The translations under genes were made by a program, and so were the position numbers. Under the pieces are notes generated by a model. That model saw only the letters and a program-made list of their open reading frames with translations. It was not told the origin of the DNA and searched no databases. This document shows positions 7,359 to 14,683 of a stretch of DNA of 17,668 nt, one piece after another. The DNA comes from Candidatus Woesearchaeota archaeon. GTDB taxonomy: Archaea > Nanobdellota > Nanobdellia > Woesearchaeales > 21-14-0-10-32-9. The stretch spans positions 1-17,668 of the forward strand of contig PWLK01000078.1 in NCBI GenBank assembly GCA_003560545.1, written 5' to 3'. The stretch's first letter is position 1, and every line of letters starts with the position of its first letter.

Positions 7359-8989
7359 TTTTTTAGTGCAGCCTTGACCAGGCCGTCAAACAACGGGTTA
7401 GGTTTCAGGGGGCGAGAGGTAAACTCCGGGTGTGCTTGCGTGGCAAGAAAAAAAGGATGATCATCTCTTTCTATGAACTCAACCAGTTTTCCTTCAGGGC
7501 TGAGGCCTGAGAAAACCAGGCCTTTGCTTTCCAGCTTCCCATGATATTCAGGGTTTACCTCGTAGCGATGCCTGTGTATTTCAAGAACTTTTTTCTTTCC
7601 GTACAATTCATTTGTTTTTGTTCCTTTTTTTAGCACGGCTTCATAGTTGCCCAGGCGCATCGATGCGCCGTAGTTCTTTGCTTCTAAGTTCTTTTTTTGC
7701 TCTGGGAGAACATCCACTACTAAGTCTTCTGAAGACTTGTTTATCTCGGAGCTGTTAGCACTTTTAATTCCTATGACGTTGCGTGCGTGCTCAATAACTG
7801 CAAGTTGCAGCCCATAGCATAATCCTAGGAAAGGAATTTTGTTTTCACGAGCATATTTTATGGTGCTTATCTTTCCTTCCACGCCGGTTTTGCCAAACCC
7901 TCCGGGTATTATTAATGCGTCGTACTCTTTAAGCTCTTTTAGTTTTTCAGGGTTTTCTTCGTATTCCAACGAGTTAAGCCATTGTATTATTGGCTTGGCA
8001 TCGTTATAATAAGAAGCGTGCTTTATGGCTTCTATAACTGATATATAAGAATCTTCCAGTGTGAAGTCCCCGCTGTTGAAGTACTTGCCTATAACACCTA
8101 TCTTTATTTCTTTCCCGTTATTTCTTGATTTTGCAGCAAGTTCTTTCCACGCAGAAAACTTTTCCTTGAGCGGAGCAGGTTTTTTGCCGAATGCCTTTAC
8201 AACTAATTCGTCAAGGCGTTGCTCTTGCAATAACAAGGGGACGTCGTAAATGCTTTCCAGGTCTTGGCAGCTAATAACATGATCTTTTTTCACGTTTCCA
8301 AAAACAGAAATCTTTTCTTTTCTCACATCATCTATGGGTTCATCGGATCTGGCGATAACAAAGTCTGCTTGTATTCCGTTAGCGTTCAAAGCGCGTAGGG
8401 AGTGTTGGGCTGGCTTGCTTTTCATCTCACCCGCAGTCCTCGGAATGGGAAGGTAGGTTACATGTGCGAAGATCATTGGCTCTCCTTCTAACCTCATAGT
8501 CCTGACTGCTTCTAAGAATAACACGTTCTGGTAATCTCCTATGGTGCCTCCTATTTCTACTATTACAAAGTCTGCTTTTGTGTTACTGGCAGCTTTCTTC
8601 AGCCTGCGCTGGACTTCCAAGGGGATGTGTGGTATTACTTCTACGCATTTCCCGTCGTATTCCAGGTTTCGCTCCTTTCTTATTACTTCCTGGTAAACCT
8701 GGCCTGTTGTTATGTTGTGCTCCCGAGGAATGTTTTCATCAAGGAACCTTTCGTAGTTGCCAATGTCCTGGTCTGTTTCGCCTCCGTCGTATGTGACGAA
8801 TACCTCGCCGTGTTCCGTGGGGCGCATGGTTCCGGCATCTATGTTTATGTAAGGATCTATTTTTACAGCGGTAACTTTGTACCCTCGCATTTTGAGAAGA
8901 GATCCTATGGAGCCGGCAACGACGCCTTTTCCCAGGGTTGAGATAACGCCGCCTGTAACGATGATCCAGTTAGTCGTTTTTTCAGGCAT
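7355..8989 (-). CDS. pyrG: CTP synthase
   Basis: CTP synthase aminates UTP to CTP using ATP and glutamine. The 544-residue protein has the N-terminal amidoligase domain with P-loop VTGGVISTLGKG (11-22), the KIDPYINIDAGTM segment (43-55) and the Mg site around HGEVFVTYDGGETD. The C-terminal class I glutamine amidotransferase domain has the oxyanion region IPGGFGKTGVEGK. Its nucleophile is C391 in GLCYGLQ, with H520 and E522 in AHPEF. All key residues are present and the length is typical. It is the first gene of an operon with the Nudix gene. A TATA box 28 nt before the ATG predicts a leaderless mRNA. Confidence 0.97.
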   Translation of the reverse strand: MPEKTTNWIIVTGGVISTLGKGVVAGSIGSLLKMRGYKVTAVKIDPYINIDAGTMRPTEHGEVFVTYDGGETDQDIGNYERFLDENIPREHNITTGQVYQEVIRKERNLEYDGKCVEVIPHIPLEVQRRLKKAASNTKADFVIVEIGGTIGDYQNVLFLEAVRTMRLEGEPMIFAHVTYLPIPRTAGEMKSKPAQHSLRALNANGIQADFVIARSDEPIDDVRKEKISVFGNVKKDHVISCQDLESIYDVPLLLQEQRLDELVVKAFGKKPAPLKEKFSAWKELAAKSRNNGKEIKIGVIGKYFNSGDFTLEDSYISVIEAIKHASYYNDAKPIIQWLNSLEYEENPEKLKELKEYDALIIPGGFGKTGVEGKISTIKYARENKIPFLGLCYGLQLAVIEHARNVIGIKSANSSEINKSSEDLVVDVLPEQKKNLEAKNYGASMRLGNYEAVLKKGTKTNELYGKKKVLEIHRHRYEVNPEYHGKLESKGLVFSGLSPEGKLVEFIERDDHPFFLATQAHPEFTSRPLKPNPLFDGLVKAALKK

Positions 8990-9011
8990 GAAACTTGTAT
9001 GGTTAGGTATG

Positions 9012-9022
9012 TTTATTTAAAG
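9012..9022 (-). promoter_or_regulatory. TATA box of pyrG
   Basis: Minus-strand CTTTAAATAAA is centred 28 nt upstream of ATG 8989. Confidence 0.65.
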
Positions 9023-9040
9023 ATTATTATTATAGAAATG

Positions 9041-9814
9041 CTATTTTTCAAGCAAGGAGAGTATCTCGCTTATTTTCTCCCGGGCAGCTTCTTCTCCTGC
9101 TTTTATTATGCTTTTTTCATTCCTGAAATCAAGTATTCTCCTCGACCCAAGATAAGGCTTTAAGATTATATGAGGAGTGTTTTCTTTTGGTCTTGGTTTT
9201 CGAGAGTATCTTGACTGGACCGTGTAGACTGCTTTCAGGATTATCTCTGTTAGGGTGCTGTGCTCATTTACATCTTTGAGGTCTGGTGAGACATTGACAC
9301 CTATCACTACTCTTCCCTTCCTGGAAAGATTCATGGGTACAGGGTTTACAATTCCGGCGTCTATAAGGTAAGCATCGTTTTTCTTGTATGGCTTTAGCAA
9401 GCCAGGGAGGCTTATGCTGGGTATCACTCCTTCTTCTACAGGTCCTTTGTTTATTTTTACTACTTTCCCTGTGTTTACGTCAAGGGCTGTTACTGTCAAT
9501 GGTATTTTTAGTTCTTCGAATGTTTTTGCTTCAAGGTTTTCCCTGAGAAAAATTCTTATTTTCTCCCTGTCAAGTATGTTTCCCTGGTAGAATTTTATTT
9601 GGAAGAAATTCATGAGCTTTGTGCTTTTAACTATTTCTTCCAGTTCAGTTGCACTTTTTCCGTCTGCGTATAAAGCGCCGATCAAGGCGCCCATGCTGGA
9701 CCCTATTATTCTCTGCGGGCGGATGCCGTGTTCCTCTAATACTTTTAGGACTCCTATGTGTGCCAGGCCTCTTGACCCTCCGGATCCTAGGACGATAGTT
9801 GGTTTTTCTCTCAT
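9041..9814 (-). CDS. Patatin-like phospholipase (RssA/YchK type)
   Basis: The 257-residue protein, from ATG 9814, starts MREKPTIVLGSGGSRGLAHI. It has the glycine-rich oxyanion loop GGSRG (12-16), the nucleophile elbow GSSMG with S40, and the catalytic aspartate D152 in YLIDAGIVNP, so the Ser-Asp dyad is intact. Such enzymes are acyl hydrolases acting on phospholipids or other acyl esters, an odd substrate for ether-lipid archaea, so the natural substrate is open. The frame is open for 35 more codons upstream, but that part has no family similarity. A TATA box 28 nt before 9814 supports the shorter start. It diverges from the rhomboid gene and shares its promoter box. Confidence 0.9.
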   Translation of the reverse strand: MREKPTIVLGSGGSRGLAHIGVLKVLEEHGIRPQRIIGSSMGALIGALYADGKSATELEEIVKSTKLMNFFQIKFYQGNILDREKIRIFLRENLEAKTFEELKIPLTVTALDVNTGKVVKINKGPVEEGVIPSISLPGLLKPYKKNDAYLIDAGIVNPVPMNLSRKGRVVIGVNVSPDLKDVNEHSTLTEIILKAVYTVQSRYSRKPRPKENTPHIILKPYLGSRRILDFRNEKSIIKAGEEAAREKISEILSLLEK

Positions 9815-9835
9815 CTTATCCTTATTAAAAAGACT

Positions 9836-9848
9836 AATTTTAAAAATT
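9836..9848. promoter_or_regulatory. Symmetrical TATA box shared by two divergent genes
   Basis: The near-palindrome AATTTTAAAAATT is centred at 9842, exactly 28 nt from the patatin ATG (9814, minus) and 28 nt from the rhomboid ATG (9870, plus). No other AT-rich box fits either gene. Confidence 0.6.
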
Positions 9849-9869
9849 CTTCGTGTTTTCCAATGGCTT

Positions 9870-10553
9870 ATGAACGGGAGAGGGATTGGAGCGGTAGTTG
9901 TATTAATACTTATTAACATAGTTATGTTTTTCTTTCAGGTAACCGCAGGGGATTGGTTTACAGAGGCTTTTGTGCTCTTGCAGGGTTCTTTGTTCTCTGA
10001 GCCCTGGAGGATTCTGACAAGCATGTTCTTGCATGGAAGCCCTATACACTTGTTTTTTAACATGTATGTCTTGTTCATCTTTGGGAGCCTTGTGGAGAGC
10101 AGGATTGGCACGAAGAGGTTCCTCGGAGTTTATTTCGCTGCAGGAATACTTGCAGGGATTCTTGGTTCATTCCTTTACCCTGCGGCTCTTGGTGCGAGCG
10201 GCGCGGTCATGGGCGTTATAGGTATGGTAATACTTCTCATGCCTAACCTTCAGGTATTATTGTTTTTCATCATTCCTATGAGCATGAGAACCCTTGGGAT
10301 ACTAATAGTGCTTATAGATTTGCTTGGCTTGTTTGGCTTCCAGGTTTTTGGTCCTAACATCGCGCACGCAGCTCACCTCGCAGGCCTCGCTGTTGGTTTT
10401 GGCTACGCGAAGTTTTTGCTTAGGAAGAAGCAAGAGTACACGGAAAGGTTTTCGATTCCTGCGGGTAAGAAAAAGCGTGGGAAGAAGAAAAGGGATGACT
10501 TAGAGCTTGACGATGAAGAAATAGATTATTATATTAAGTACGGAAGATTATGA
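9870..10553 (+). CDS. Rhomboid family intramembrane serine protease
   Basis: Rhomboids cut transmembrane substrates within the lipid bilayer. This 227-residue protein has the full signature: EPWRILTSMFLHGSPIHLFFNM (the WR motif at 46-47, H60, N64), catalytic S110 in GASGAVMG and catalytic H169 in HAAHLAG. About six transmembrane helices are visible up to residue 184. A cytosolic, highly charged tail follows (KKKRGKKKRDDLELDDEEIDYY), basic then acidic. The frame is open far upstream, but the extension is the antisense of the patatin gene. ATG 9870, 28 nt after the shared TATA box, is therefore chosen. Substrate unknown. Confidence 0.92.
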   Translation: MNGRGIGAVVVLILINIVMFFFQVTAGDWFTEAFVLLQGSLFSEPWRILTSMFLHGSPIHLFFNMYVLFIFGSLVESRIGTKRFLGVYFAAGILAGILGSFLYPAALGASGAVMGVIGMVILLMPNLQVLLFFIIPMSMRTLGILIVLIDLLGLFGFQVFGPNIAHAAHLAGLAVGFGYAKFLLRKKQEYTERFSIPAGKKKRGKKKRDDLELDDEEIDYYIKYGRL

Positions 10554-10569
10554 TTTTTTAAGGGGAAAC

Positions 10570-10580
10570 TTTTATAAAAG
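10570..10580 (+). promoter_or_regulatory. TATA box and Shine-Dalgarno leader of the FKBP gene
   Basis: TTTTATAAAAG is centred at 10575, predicting a start near 10602 and a leader of about 16 nt. The leader holds a G-rich Shine-Dalgarno (GGGGG at 10603-10607) before ATG 10618, unlike the leaderless genes nearby. Confidence 0.6.
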
Positions 10581-10617
10581 CCTTTTCAGTACTCTCTGTG
10601 AAGGGGGTAGATATAAA

Positions 10618-11043
10618 ATGAGTGAAGTTAAGAAAGGAAGCAAGGTCAAAGTCCATTACGAGGGAAAGCTTGAGGACGGCACTCTTTTCGATACTTCTAA
10701 GGACAGGGATCCTTTGGAGTTTGAAGCTGGAAGCGGAACCGTCATCAAAGGCTTTGATAGCGCTGTAATCGGGATGAAGAAAGGAGAAGAGAAAGAGTTC
10801 AAGGTTAAAAGCACGGATGCTTATGGTGAAAGGAAAGAGGATTTGTTCAGGGAGGTCCCGAAGGACAAGCTCGGCGATATTGATGCTAAGCCTGGAATGG
10901 TCTTGCAAATGCAGACTCCTGACGGCCAGGCATTGCCGGTAATGGTTAGCGAGGTCAAGGATAAGTCTGTTATGATTGATTTCAACCATCCTTTGGCTGG
11001 TAAAGACCTTGTTTTTAATATTAAGGTTGAAGACGTACAATAA
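10618..11043 (+). CDS. FKBP-type peptidyl-prolyl isomerase (SlyD-like)
   Basis: The 141-residue protein speeds cis-trans isomerisation of proline bonds and probably acts as a folding chaperone in the cytosol. FKBP motifs are clear: VKVHYEGKLEDGTLFDTS (10-27), GTVIKGFDSAVIGMKKGEE (about 40-58) and the flap SKDRDPLEF. The active-site AYGER is followed by an inserted IF-type chaperone domain (FREVPKDKLGD, GMVLQMQTPDG, DFNHPLAGKDLVF), as in SlyD and archaeal short FKBPs. It has no histidine-rich tail. A strong promoter with a Shine-Dalgarno leader suggests good expression. Confidence 0.95.
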   Translation: MSEVKKGSKVKVHYEGKLEDGTLFDTSKDRDPLEFEAGSGTVIKGFDSAVIGMKKGEEKEFKVKSTDAYGERKEDLFREVPKDKLGDIDAKPGMVLQMQTPDGQALPVMVSEVKDKSVMIDFNHPLAGKDLVFNIKVEDVQ

Positions 11044-11047
11044 ATTA

Positions 11048-11056
11048 TTTTTTTTT
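11048..11056 (+). terminator. T-tract after the FKBP gene
   Basis: A run of nine T starts 5 nt after the FKBP stop codon, with a further T-rich stretch behind it. Confidence 0.5.
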
Positions 11057-11080
11057 AATTTTGAATAGCAAATGATAGAA

Positions 11081-11090
11081 ATATTTTAAT
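11081..11090 (+). promoter_or_regulatory. TATA box of the 151-residue unknown gene
   Basis: ATATTTTAAT centred near 11086 predicts a start around 11113. A short leader follows with GGGTG (11121-11125) as a weak Shine-Dalgarno 4 nt before ATG 11130. Confidence 0.5.
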
Positions 11091-11129
11091 AGTTTGGAAG
11101 CCTTGTAATAGGAAGGGAATGGGTGAAAA

Positions 11130-11585
11130 ATGCATCTAGGTGAAAATGCGAGCGGGATTGCGACGAGCGGCACGAGGACAATACTGCGCGGTTTTAATTT
11201 TCATAGAATTGAAAATTTGGAAAACACGTTCTATAAACAAATAGAAGGTTATGCCCGACTAAGTGAGGGTAAGCCTGAAAATAAGTATATCAACGAAATA
11301 GTGGATAGCATAGGAAAAGAGAATGTTACTGGTTACAAAAGGGCGATTTCCTTAATAAATAAGCTTCCGGAGAGCATTTCTAGGGATCCATTTTATGCTG
11401 CTTTGTACATTGCTGTCGAAGCCCATCATTTTGAAGTACATGGGAGTTCTCAGAGCAGGAAAGGCAAGACAAGCGAGCAAATATCAAAGGAGAGCGAACA
11501 AGTTGAAAAGCTGCAGGGTCTAAAGGAGCGCTTGATAGGAAAGACAGGTTTATATAGGCAGTCCATAGAGAGTTTGTTAAGCTAG
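11130..11585 (+). CDS. Uncharacterised 151-residue helical protein
   Basis: I do not recognise this protein. It is soluble and mostly helical, for example HRIENLENTFYKQIEGYARL and GYKRAISLINKLPESISRD. A hydrophobic segment FYAALYIAVEAHHFEVHG includes a His-His pair. The C-terminal third is charged and probably a helical hairpin (SEQISKESEQVEKLQGLKER). The N-terminus MHLGENASGIATSGTRTILR is flexible, and the GTRTILRGFNFHRIENL part could be a targeting or binding segment. It has its own promoter. Its stop TAG overlaps the stop of the convergent gene in the palindrome CTAG. Coding is supported by the promoter and ribosome site. Confidence 0.65.
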   Translation: MHLGENASGIATSGTRTILRGFNFHRIENLENTFYKQIEGYARLSEGKPENKYINEIVDSIGKENVTGYKRAISLINKLPESISRDPFYAALYIAVEAHHFEVHGSSQSRKGKTSEQISKESEQVEKLQGLKERLIGKTGLYRQSIESLLS

Positions 11586-12076
11586 AATTTGTCAAGTCCT
11601 AGGTCTGCGATTGAGCTTTTTGAGGCGCTTAGTATTTCTTTGGTTTTTGCGTCTATCTTTAGGTTTATTATGTTAAAGCTTTTTGTGATCAGGGTTATGT
11701 TCCAGAGTTGTTTGTGTAGGTGTTGGAGTATTGCTATGATTTTTATGATTTGTTCGGATGGATGGTTTTTCTTCCGGTATTGTTCTGCTAGTCCTGTTAT
11801 TTCTTTGTAGGTTGTTTCTACTTTTTCCAGGTCTAGTTTTTTCACGGTTTTGCCTTCTTGTTTGAATGCTTCGTCTTCTGGTTGTCTTTTCACGGGGTTC
11901 GTGGTAAAGGTTGTGATTCTGTCGGTTTCTTTGTTGTAGAACCCGAATTCCCAGCCGCCTTTGTTGTTGGTTTCTCTTATGAGTGCTGCGTGGGTTAGGT
12001 ATGCTTTCTCGTTTTTTTTGAATTCTTTGTATTCTTCTGTGTTTACGAGTTTTTCGTATGCTTGTTTTACTTCCAT
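11582..12076 (-). CDS. PepSY-like protein coupled to the CNNM gene
   Basis: This 164-residue protein is soluble, without signal peptide. Residues 25-60 (AYLTHAALIRETNNKGGWEF, then GFYNKETDRITTFT) and the end (LWNITLITKSFNIINLKIDA, then KTKEILSASK) have the pattern of PepSY-type domains: a tryptophan strand, then DxKTxEIL. The match is by pattern only. The ATG lies inside the last codons of the CNNM gene (10-nt overlap), with GAGGAG 12 nt before it, so it is translationally coupled. The link suggests a cytosolic partner or regulator of the CNNM transporter-like protein. It ends in LGLDKF and shares its stop bases with the convergent gene. Confidence 0.7.
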   Translation of the reverse strand: MEVKQAYEKLVNTEEYKEFKKNEKAYLTHAALIRETNNKGGWEFGFYNKETDRITTFTTNPVKRQPEDEAFKQEGKTVKKLDLEKVETTYKEITGLAEQYRKKNHPSEQIIKIIAILQHLHKQLWNITLITKSFNIINLKIDAKTKEILSASKSSIADLGLDKF

Positions 12077-13299
12077 TTTTTTATTTTCAGCTCCTCTATT
12101 TTTGATCCGTCTGTTTTTGTTATTGTTATTTTTAGGTTGTGTTCTTTTAATGTGTATGTCGTTCCTTTTTTTACGGGTTTGTTTTTTTCTTTTAAGTATT
12201 TTTGTATTGTTGTGAACTCTTTTTGTACTGGGAACGATGCGTGGAGTGTTTTGTTCAGCGTTCTGAGGTATGTTATGCCTTTTACGTTGTACTCGTTTTT
12301 CGCTGTTTGCTTTACTAGTTCTTGGGAGTAGTCTGTTTCGTCAAATATTTCGCCTACGAGTTGTTCGAGTACGTCTTCCATTGTTATTATTCCGATTGTC
12401 TCGTTTTTTTCTTTTACAACTGCCATGTGGGTGTTCTTGGTTTGCATTTCCTTGAATGCTTTGTCTGCTTTTGTTCTTGGGCTGAATGAGAGGATGGGGC
12501 TTATTATGCTTTTTAGTTTTTTGTCCTTCCCGTTTTTTAGCACTAGAAGTATGTCGTTTACGTGTATTAGTCCGCGGATGCTGTCAATGTTTTTTTCGTA
12601 GACGGGGATTCTTGAGTATTTTTCTTTTGTTATCCTGGGCAAGGATTTTGTTACAGGCGTATTCCATTCCAGTGCGAATACTTCTTTTTTGGGTGTCATG
12701 ATTTGCTTTAGGGCTATGTCGTCCAGCCTGAATGCTTTTTCAATTATTTCTTTTTCGCGTTGTTTTATCTGGCCTTCTTTTTCGCCGATTCTCGCAAGGT
12801 ACTTTATATCTCTCTCTGTTACAAGGGGGTTTTCTAGTTTTGGGCCGATTTTGTTAACAAGTTTGCTTATCCCTGTGAAGAAGGAGACGAACGGGCTTAG
12901 TATTATCATCATGTAGTATATTATCGGGGATACCATTAATGATATGCTCTCGGAGTATTTCATTGCAAGTGTTTTTGGGGTTATTTCTCCGAATGTTAGT
13001 AGTATGAATGTCATCGCGCCTGTTGCGATTGCGATTGCTGAGTCCTGGAATAATTGGAGGGATAGTTGTGTTGCCAGGGCGCTTGCGGCTACGTTCATCA
13101 GGTTGTTGCCTATGAGGATTGTTATCAGGGATTCGTTGGGCTTTTCTTTTAAGCGCAGTAAGTACTTCGAGTTAGGCTTGTTTTCTTCGTATAGTTGTTT
13201 GGCTTTTAGCTTGCTAGTGCTTACTATGGCTACTTCTGTGCCGCTAAAAAACGCGGATAAGACAATGGCTGCTAATAGCAGGGTTGTGGTTTCAGGCAT
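12067..13299 (-). CDS. CNNM/CorC-type membrane protein with CBS pair
   Basis: The 410-residue protein belongs to the hemolysin-C/CNNM family linked with magnesium or cobalt transport. The N-terminal DUF21 domain (about 1-150) has four hydrophobic segments and the conserved FFSGTEVAIVSTS, IGNNLMNVAASAL and FGEITPKTLAMKY motifs. A CBS pair follows at about 205-325 (IMTPKKEVFALEW, RIPVYEKNIDSIRGLIHVND, THMAVVKEKNETIGIITMED, VLEQLVGEIFDETD). A CorC_HlyC domain sits at the C-terminus. All expected parts are present. The CBS pair probably senses an adenine nucleotide. The downstream PepSY-like gene overlaps it by 10 nt. No strong TATA box is seen before it; GAAAAATAC around 13315-13325 is a weak candidate. 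Confidence 0.92.
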   Translation of the reverse strand: MPETTTLLLAAIVLSAFFSGTEVAIVSTSKLKAKQLYEENKPNSKYLLRLKEKPNESLITILIGNNLMNVAASALATQLSLQLFQDSAIAIATGAMTFILLTFGEITPKTLAMKYSESISLMVSPIIYYMMIILSPFVSFFTGISKLVNKIGPKLENPLVTERDIKYLARIGEKEGQIKQREKEIIEKAFRLDDIALKQIMTPKKEVFALEWNTPVTKSLPRITKEKYSRIPVYEKNIDSIRGLIHVNDILLVLKNGKDKKLKSIISPILSFSPRTKADKAFKEMQTKNTHMAVVKEKNETIGIITMEDVLEQLVGEIFDETDYSQELVKQTAKNEYNVKGITYLRTLNKTLHASFPVQKEFTTIQKYLKEKNKPVKKGTTYTLKEHNLKITITKTDGSKIEELKIKKWK

Positions 13300-13360
13300 C
13301 TTTGATTAAACCTTTGTATTTTTCGTTGTTAAGTCATATTATATGTGTTTTATAAAAAAC

Positions 13361-13370
13361 TTTTTAAATA
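13361..13370 (+). promoter_or_regulatory. TATA-like boxes of the small membrane protein gene
   Basis: TTTTTAAATA here predicts a start near 13393 and a leader with GGGGGGTG (13403-13410) before ATG 13418. A second box, CTTTTTAAAA at about 13384-13393, would instead place transcription at the ATG. The sequence cannot decide between them. Confidence 0.4.
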
Positions 13371-13417
13371 ATGCGTTCTTACACTTTTTAAAACATTTTG
13401 TTGGGGGGTGTTATAAA

Positions 13418-13873
13418 ATGGTAGATTTCTTAATGCAGGCACCAGGAGAGATACCTGGAGCAGAGTTGGCTTTCCTTGAAGGCCTGATGGCGATGGCTGC
13501 AGGAGCGTTTGTCTTGTTTGGATTGTTGTTCCTGGCAATCTGGATTTACCAGGGTTTTGCCTGGATGAAGATGGCTGAGAAGACAAAGACAAGCAATGGT
13601 TGGATGGCGTTTATACCGATTGCTAATATGGTGTTGCTTGCTAACATTGCAAGGATGCATTGGTGGCCTGTCCTGCTGATACTTGTTTCATGGATACCTG
13701 TCCTTGGGCAGCTGGCAATGCTGGCGCTGACCGTGTTTATGTTTATATGGATGTGGAAGGCATTTGAAAAGGTAGGTAGGCCTGGTTGGTGGCCGTTACT
13801 GTCGATAATCCCTGTGGTGGGTACGATAATATATCTTATATTGCTCGGAATCGCTGCATGGGGTAAGAAGTAA
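13418..13873 (+). CDS. Small polytopic membrane protein (DUF5684-like)
   Basis: Starting at ATG 13418 (MVDFLMQAPGEIPGAELAF), 8 nt after a GGGGGGTG ribosome site, the protein has 151 residues. The frame opens at 13343, but the extra 25 residues are not needed. It has about four membrane helices: GAFVLFGLLFLAIWIYQGFA, WMAFIPIANMVLLANIA, WPVLLILVSWIPVLGQLAML and WWPLLSIIPVVGTIIYLILL. Repeated aromatic-proline motifs (GWMAFIPIAN, WWPLLSIIPV, FEKVGRPGWW) match the DUF5684 pattern often found in small bacterial and archaeal membrane proteins near signal peptidases. Function is unknown. It is flanked by a strong T-rich terminator and the GINS promoter. Confidence 0.8.
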   Translation: MVDFLMQAPGEIPGAELAFLEGLMAMAAGAFVLFGLLFLAIWIYQGFAWMKMAEKTKTSNGWMAFIPIANMVLLANIARMHWWPVLLILVSWIPVLGQLAMLALTVFMFIWMWKAFEKVGRPGWWPLLSIIPVVGTIIYLILLGIAAWGKK

Positions 13874-13880
13874 ATAAACC

Positions 13881-13904
13881 CTTTTTTCTTTTTCTTTTTT
13901 TTTT
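13881..13904 (+). terminator. T-rich terminator after the small membrane protein gene
   Basis: Three long T runs interrupted by single C bases lie 8 nt after the stop, typical of archaeal U-tract termination. Confidence 0.6.
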
Positions 13905-13910
13905 GAAAAT

Positions 13911-13920
13911 CTTTATATAC
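13911..13920 (+). promoter_or_regulatory. TATA box of the GINS gene
   Basis: CTTTATATAC is centred 27 nt upstream of ATG 13943; leaderless transcript expected. Confidence 0.7.
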
Positions 13921-13942
13921 GCCTGGTTTCTTCTCTTGTGTT

Positions 13943-14569
13943 ATGGGGGATGTAAAGGTTACGTATGAGACTTTGTTTGACTTGTTGAGGCGTGAGAAGT
14001 CTAGGAATGAGTTGCAGGTTTTGGATAAGGGTTTCTTTGAGGATGTTGTTTCTTATTTGACGGAGAAGGAGGGGATGTTGGAGAAGCCTTCTTTTTCTAG
14101 GGGTGAGCAGGAGAAGATTCGTATTCAGCTTAAGAATGCCAGGAAGATTGTTCGGGAGTTGTATGAGATCCGGGAGAAGAAGGTTTTGAATTTAGCGTTG
14201 AATAAGGTTAGGACTGGTACGGATTTGATTGATACTAGCAGTTTTCTTGGTGTGGAGGAGGATTTGTTTAATGATGCGGTTAAGCTTCTTAATAAGTATA
14301 AGGAAGAGGTTCTTTTGAAAGTGGTTAACGGGGAAGCTCCTAAAGGTTTTTCTGATGATAAAGAGCATTTGGCGGCTGAGCAGCCCGTGCAGGAGGCTCA
14401 AGAAGAAACGGAGGATGTGCCTGGGAAGGTCAGGTTTCTTAGTGACACGCCGAAATTCGTGGGTTTTGACAAAGAGGTCTACGGTCCTTATAAGAAGGGT
14501 GATGCTGCTGAGCTCCCGGGAAGAGTGGCTGGTTTGTTGTTGAAGAAGGGTCGTGTGGAAAAAGCATGA
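13943..14569 (+). CDS. gins51: GINS complex subunit, Gins51 type
   Basis: GINS links the MCM helicase, primase and Cdc45/RecJ-like nuclease at the replication fork. The 208-residue protein has the helical A domain first: TYETLFDLLRREKSRNELQV (7-26), KIRIQLKNARKIVRELYEIR, EKKVLNLALNKVRTG, LIDTSSFLGVEEDLF. An acidic linker (about 125-155, AEQPVQEAQEETEDV) follows, then the small beta B domain (KVRFLSDTPKFVGFDKEVYG and YKKGDAAELP). The A-then-B order identifies the Gins51 type rather than Gins23; many DPANN archaea carry only this form as a homotetramer. Codons are strongly G/T-ending. The gene converges on a tiny leaderless ORF with 6 nt between stops. Confidence 0.93.
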   Translation: MGDVKVTYETLFDLLRREKSRNELQVLDKGFFEDVVSYLTEKEGMLEKPSFSRGEQEKIRIQLKNARKIVRELYEIREKKVLNLALNKVRTGTDLIDTSSFLGVEEDLFNDAVKLLNKYKEEVLLKVVNGEAPKGFSDDKEHLAAEQPVQEAQEETEDVPGKVRFLSDTPKFVGFDKEVYGPYKKGDAAELPGRVAGLLLKKGRVEKA

Positions 14570-14575
14570 ATGCTT

Positions 14576-14659
14576 TTATTCTTCTTCTGCGTCTTCCTCG
14601 TCGAAAAAGCTTGTCAGTTCCTTGCTGTTTATCTTTGCGCTGTAGCTTATCTGAGACAT
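14576..14659 (-). CDS. 27-residue leaderless microprotein with PIP-box-like motif
   Basis: The ORF begins MSQISYSAKINS, continues KELTSFFDEE and ends in an acidic tail DEEDAEEE. A clean TATA box lies 29 nt upstream, placing transcription at the ATG, and the ORF ends 6 nt from the GINS stop. SKELTSFF resembles a PCNA-interacting (PIP) motif, xxxLxxFF, with Ser in place of the first Gln. This is a weak motif in a short peptide. It is too short for coding statistics, so the promoter and its position are the main evidence. Function unknown; PCNA binding is only a hypothesis. Confidence 0.5.
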   Translation of the reverse strand: MSQISYSAKINSKELTSFFDEEDAEEE

Positions 14660-14683
14660 AATATTCTTTCTCGGGAAGGGTTG

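Noticed and set aside
9612..9869. Long upstream extension of the rhomboid frame
   Set aside because: It is antisense to the patatin gene and not hydrophobic in the rhomboid pattern; the shared promoter lies inside it.
9815..9919. N-terminal extension of the patatin protein (35 codons)
   Set aside because: No family similarity, contains the AT-rich promoter box, and ATG 9814 has exact leaderless spacing.
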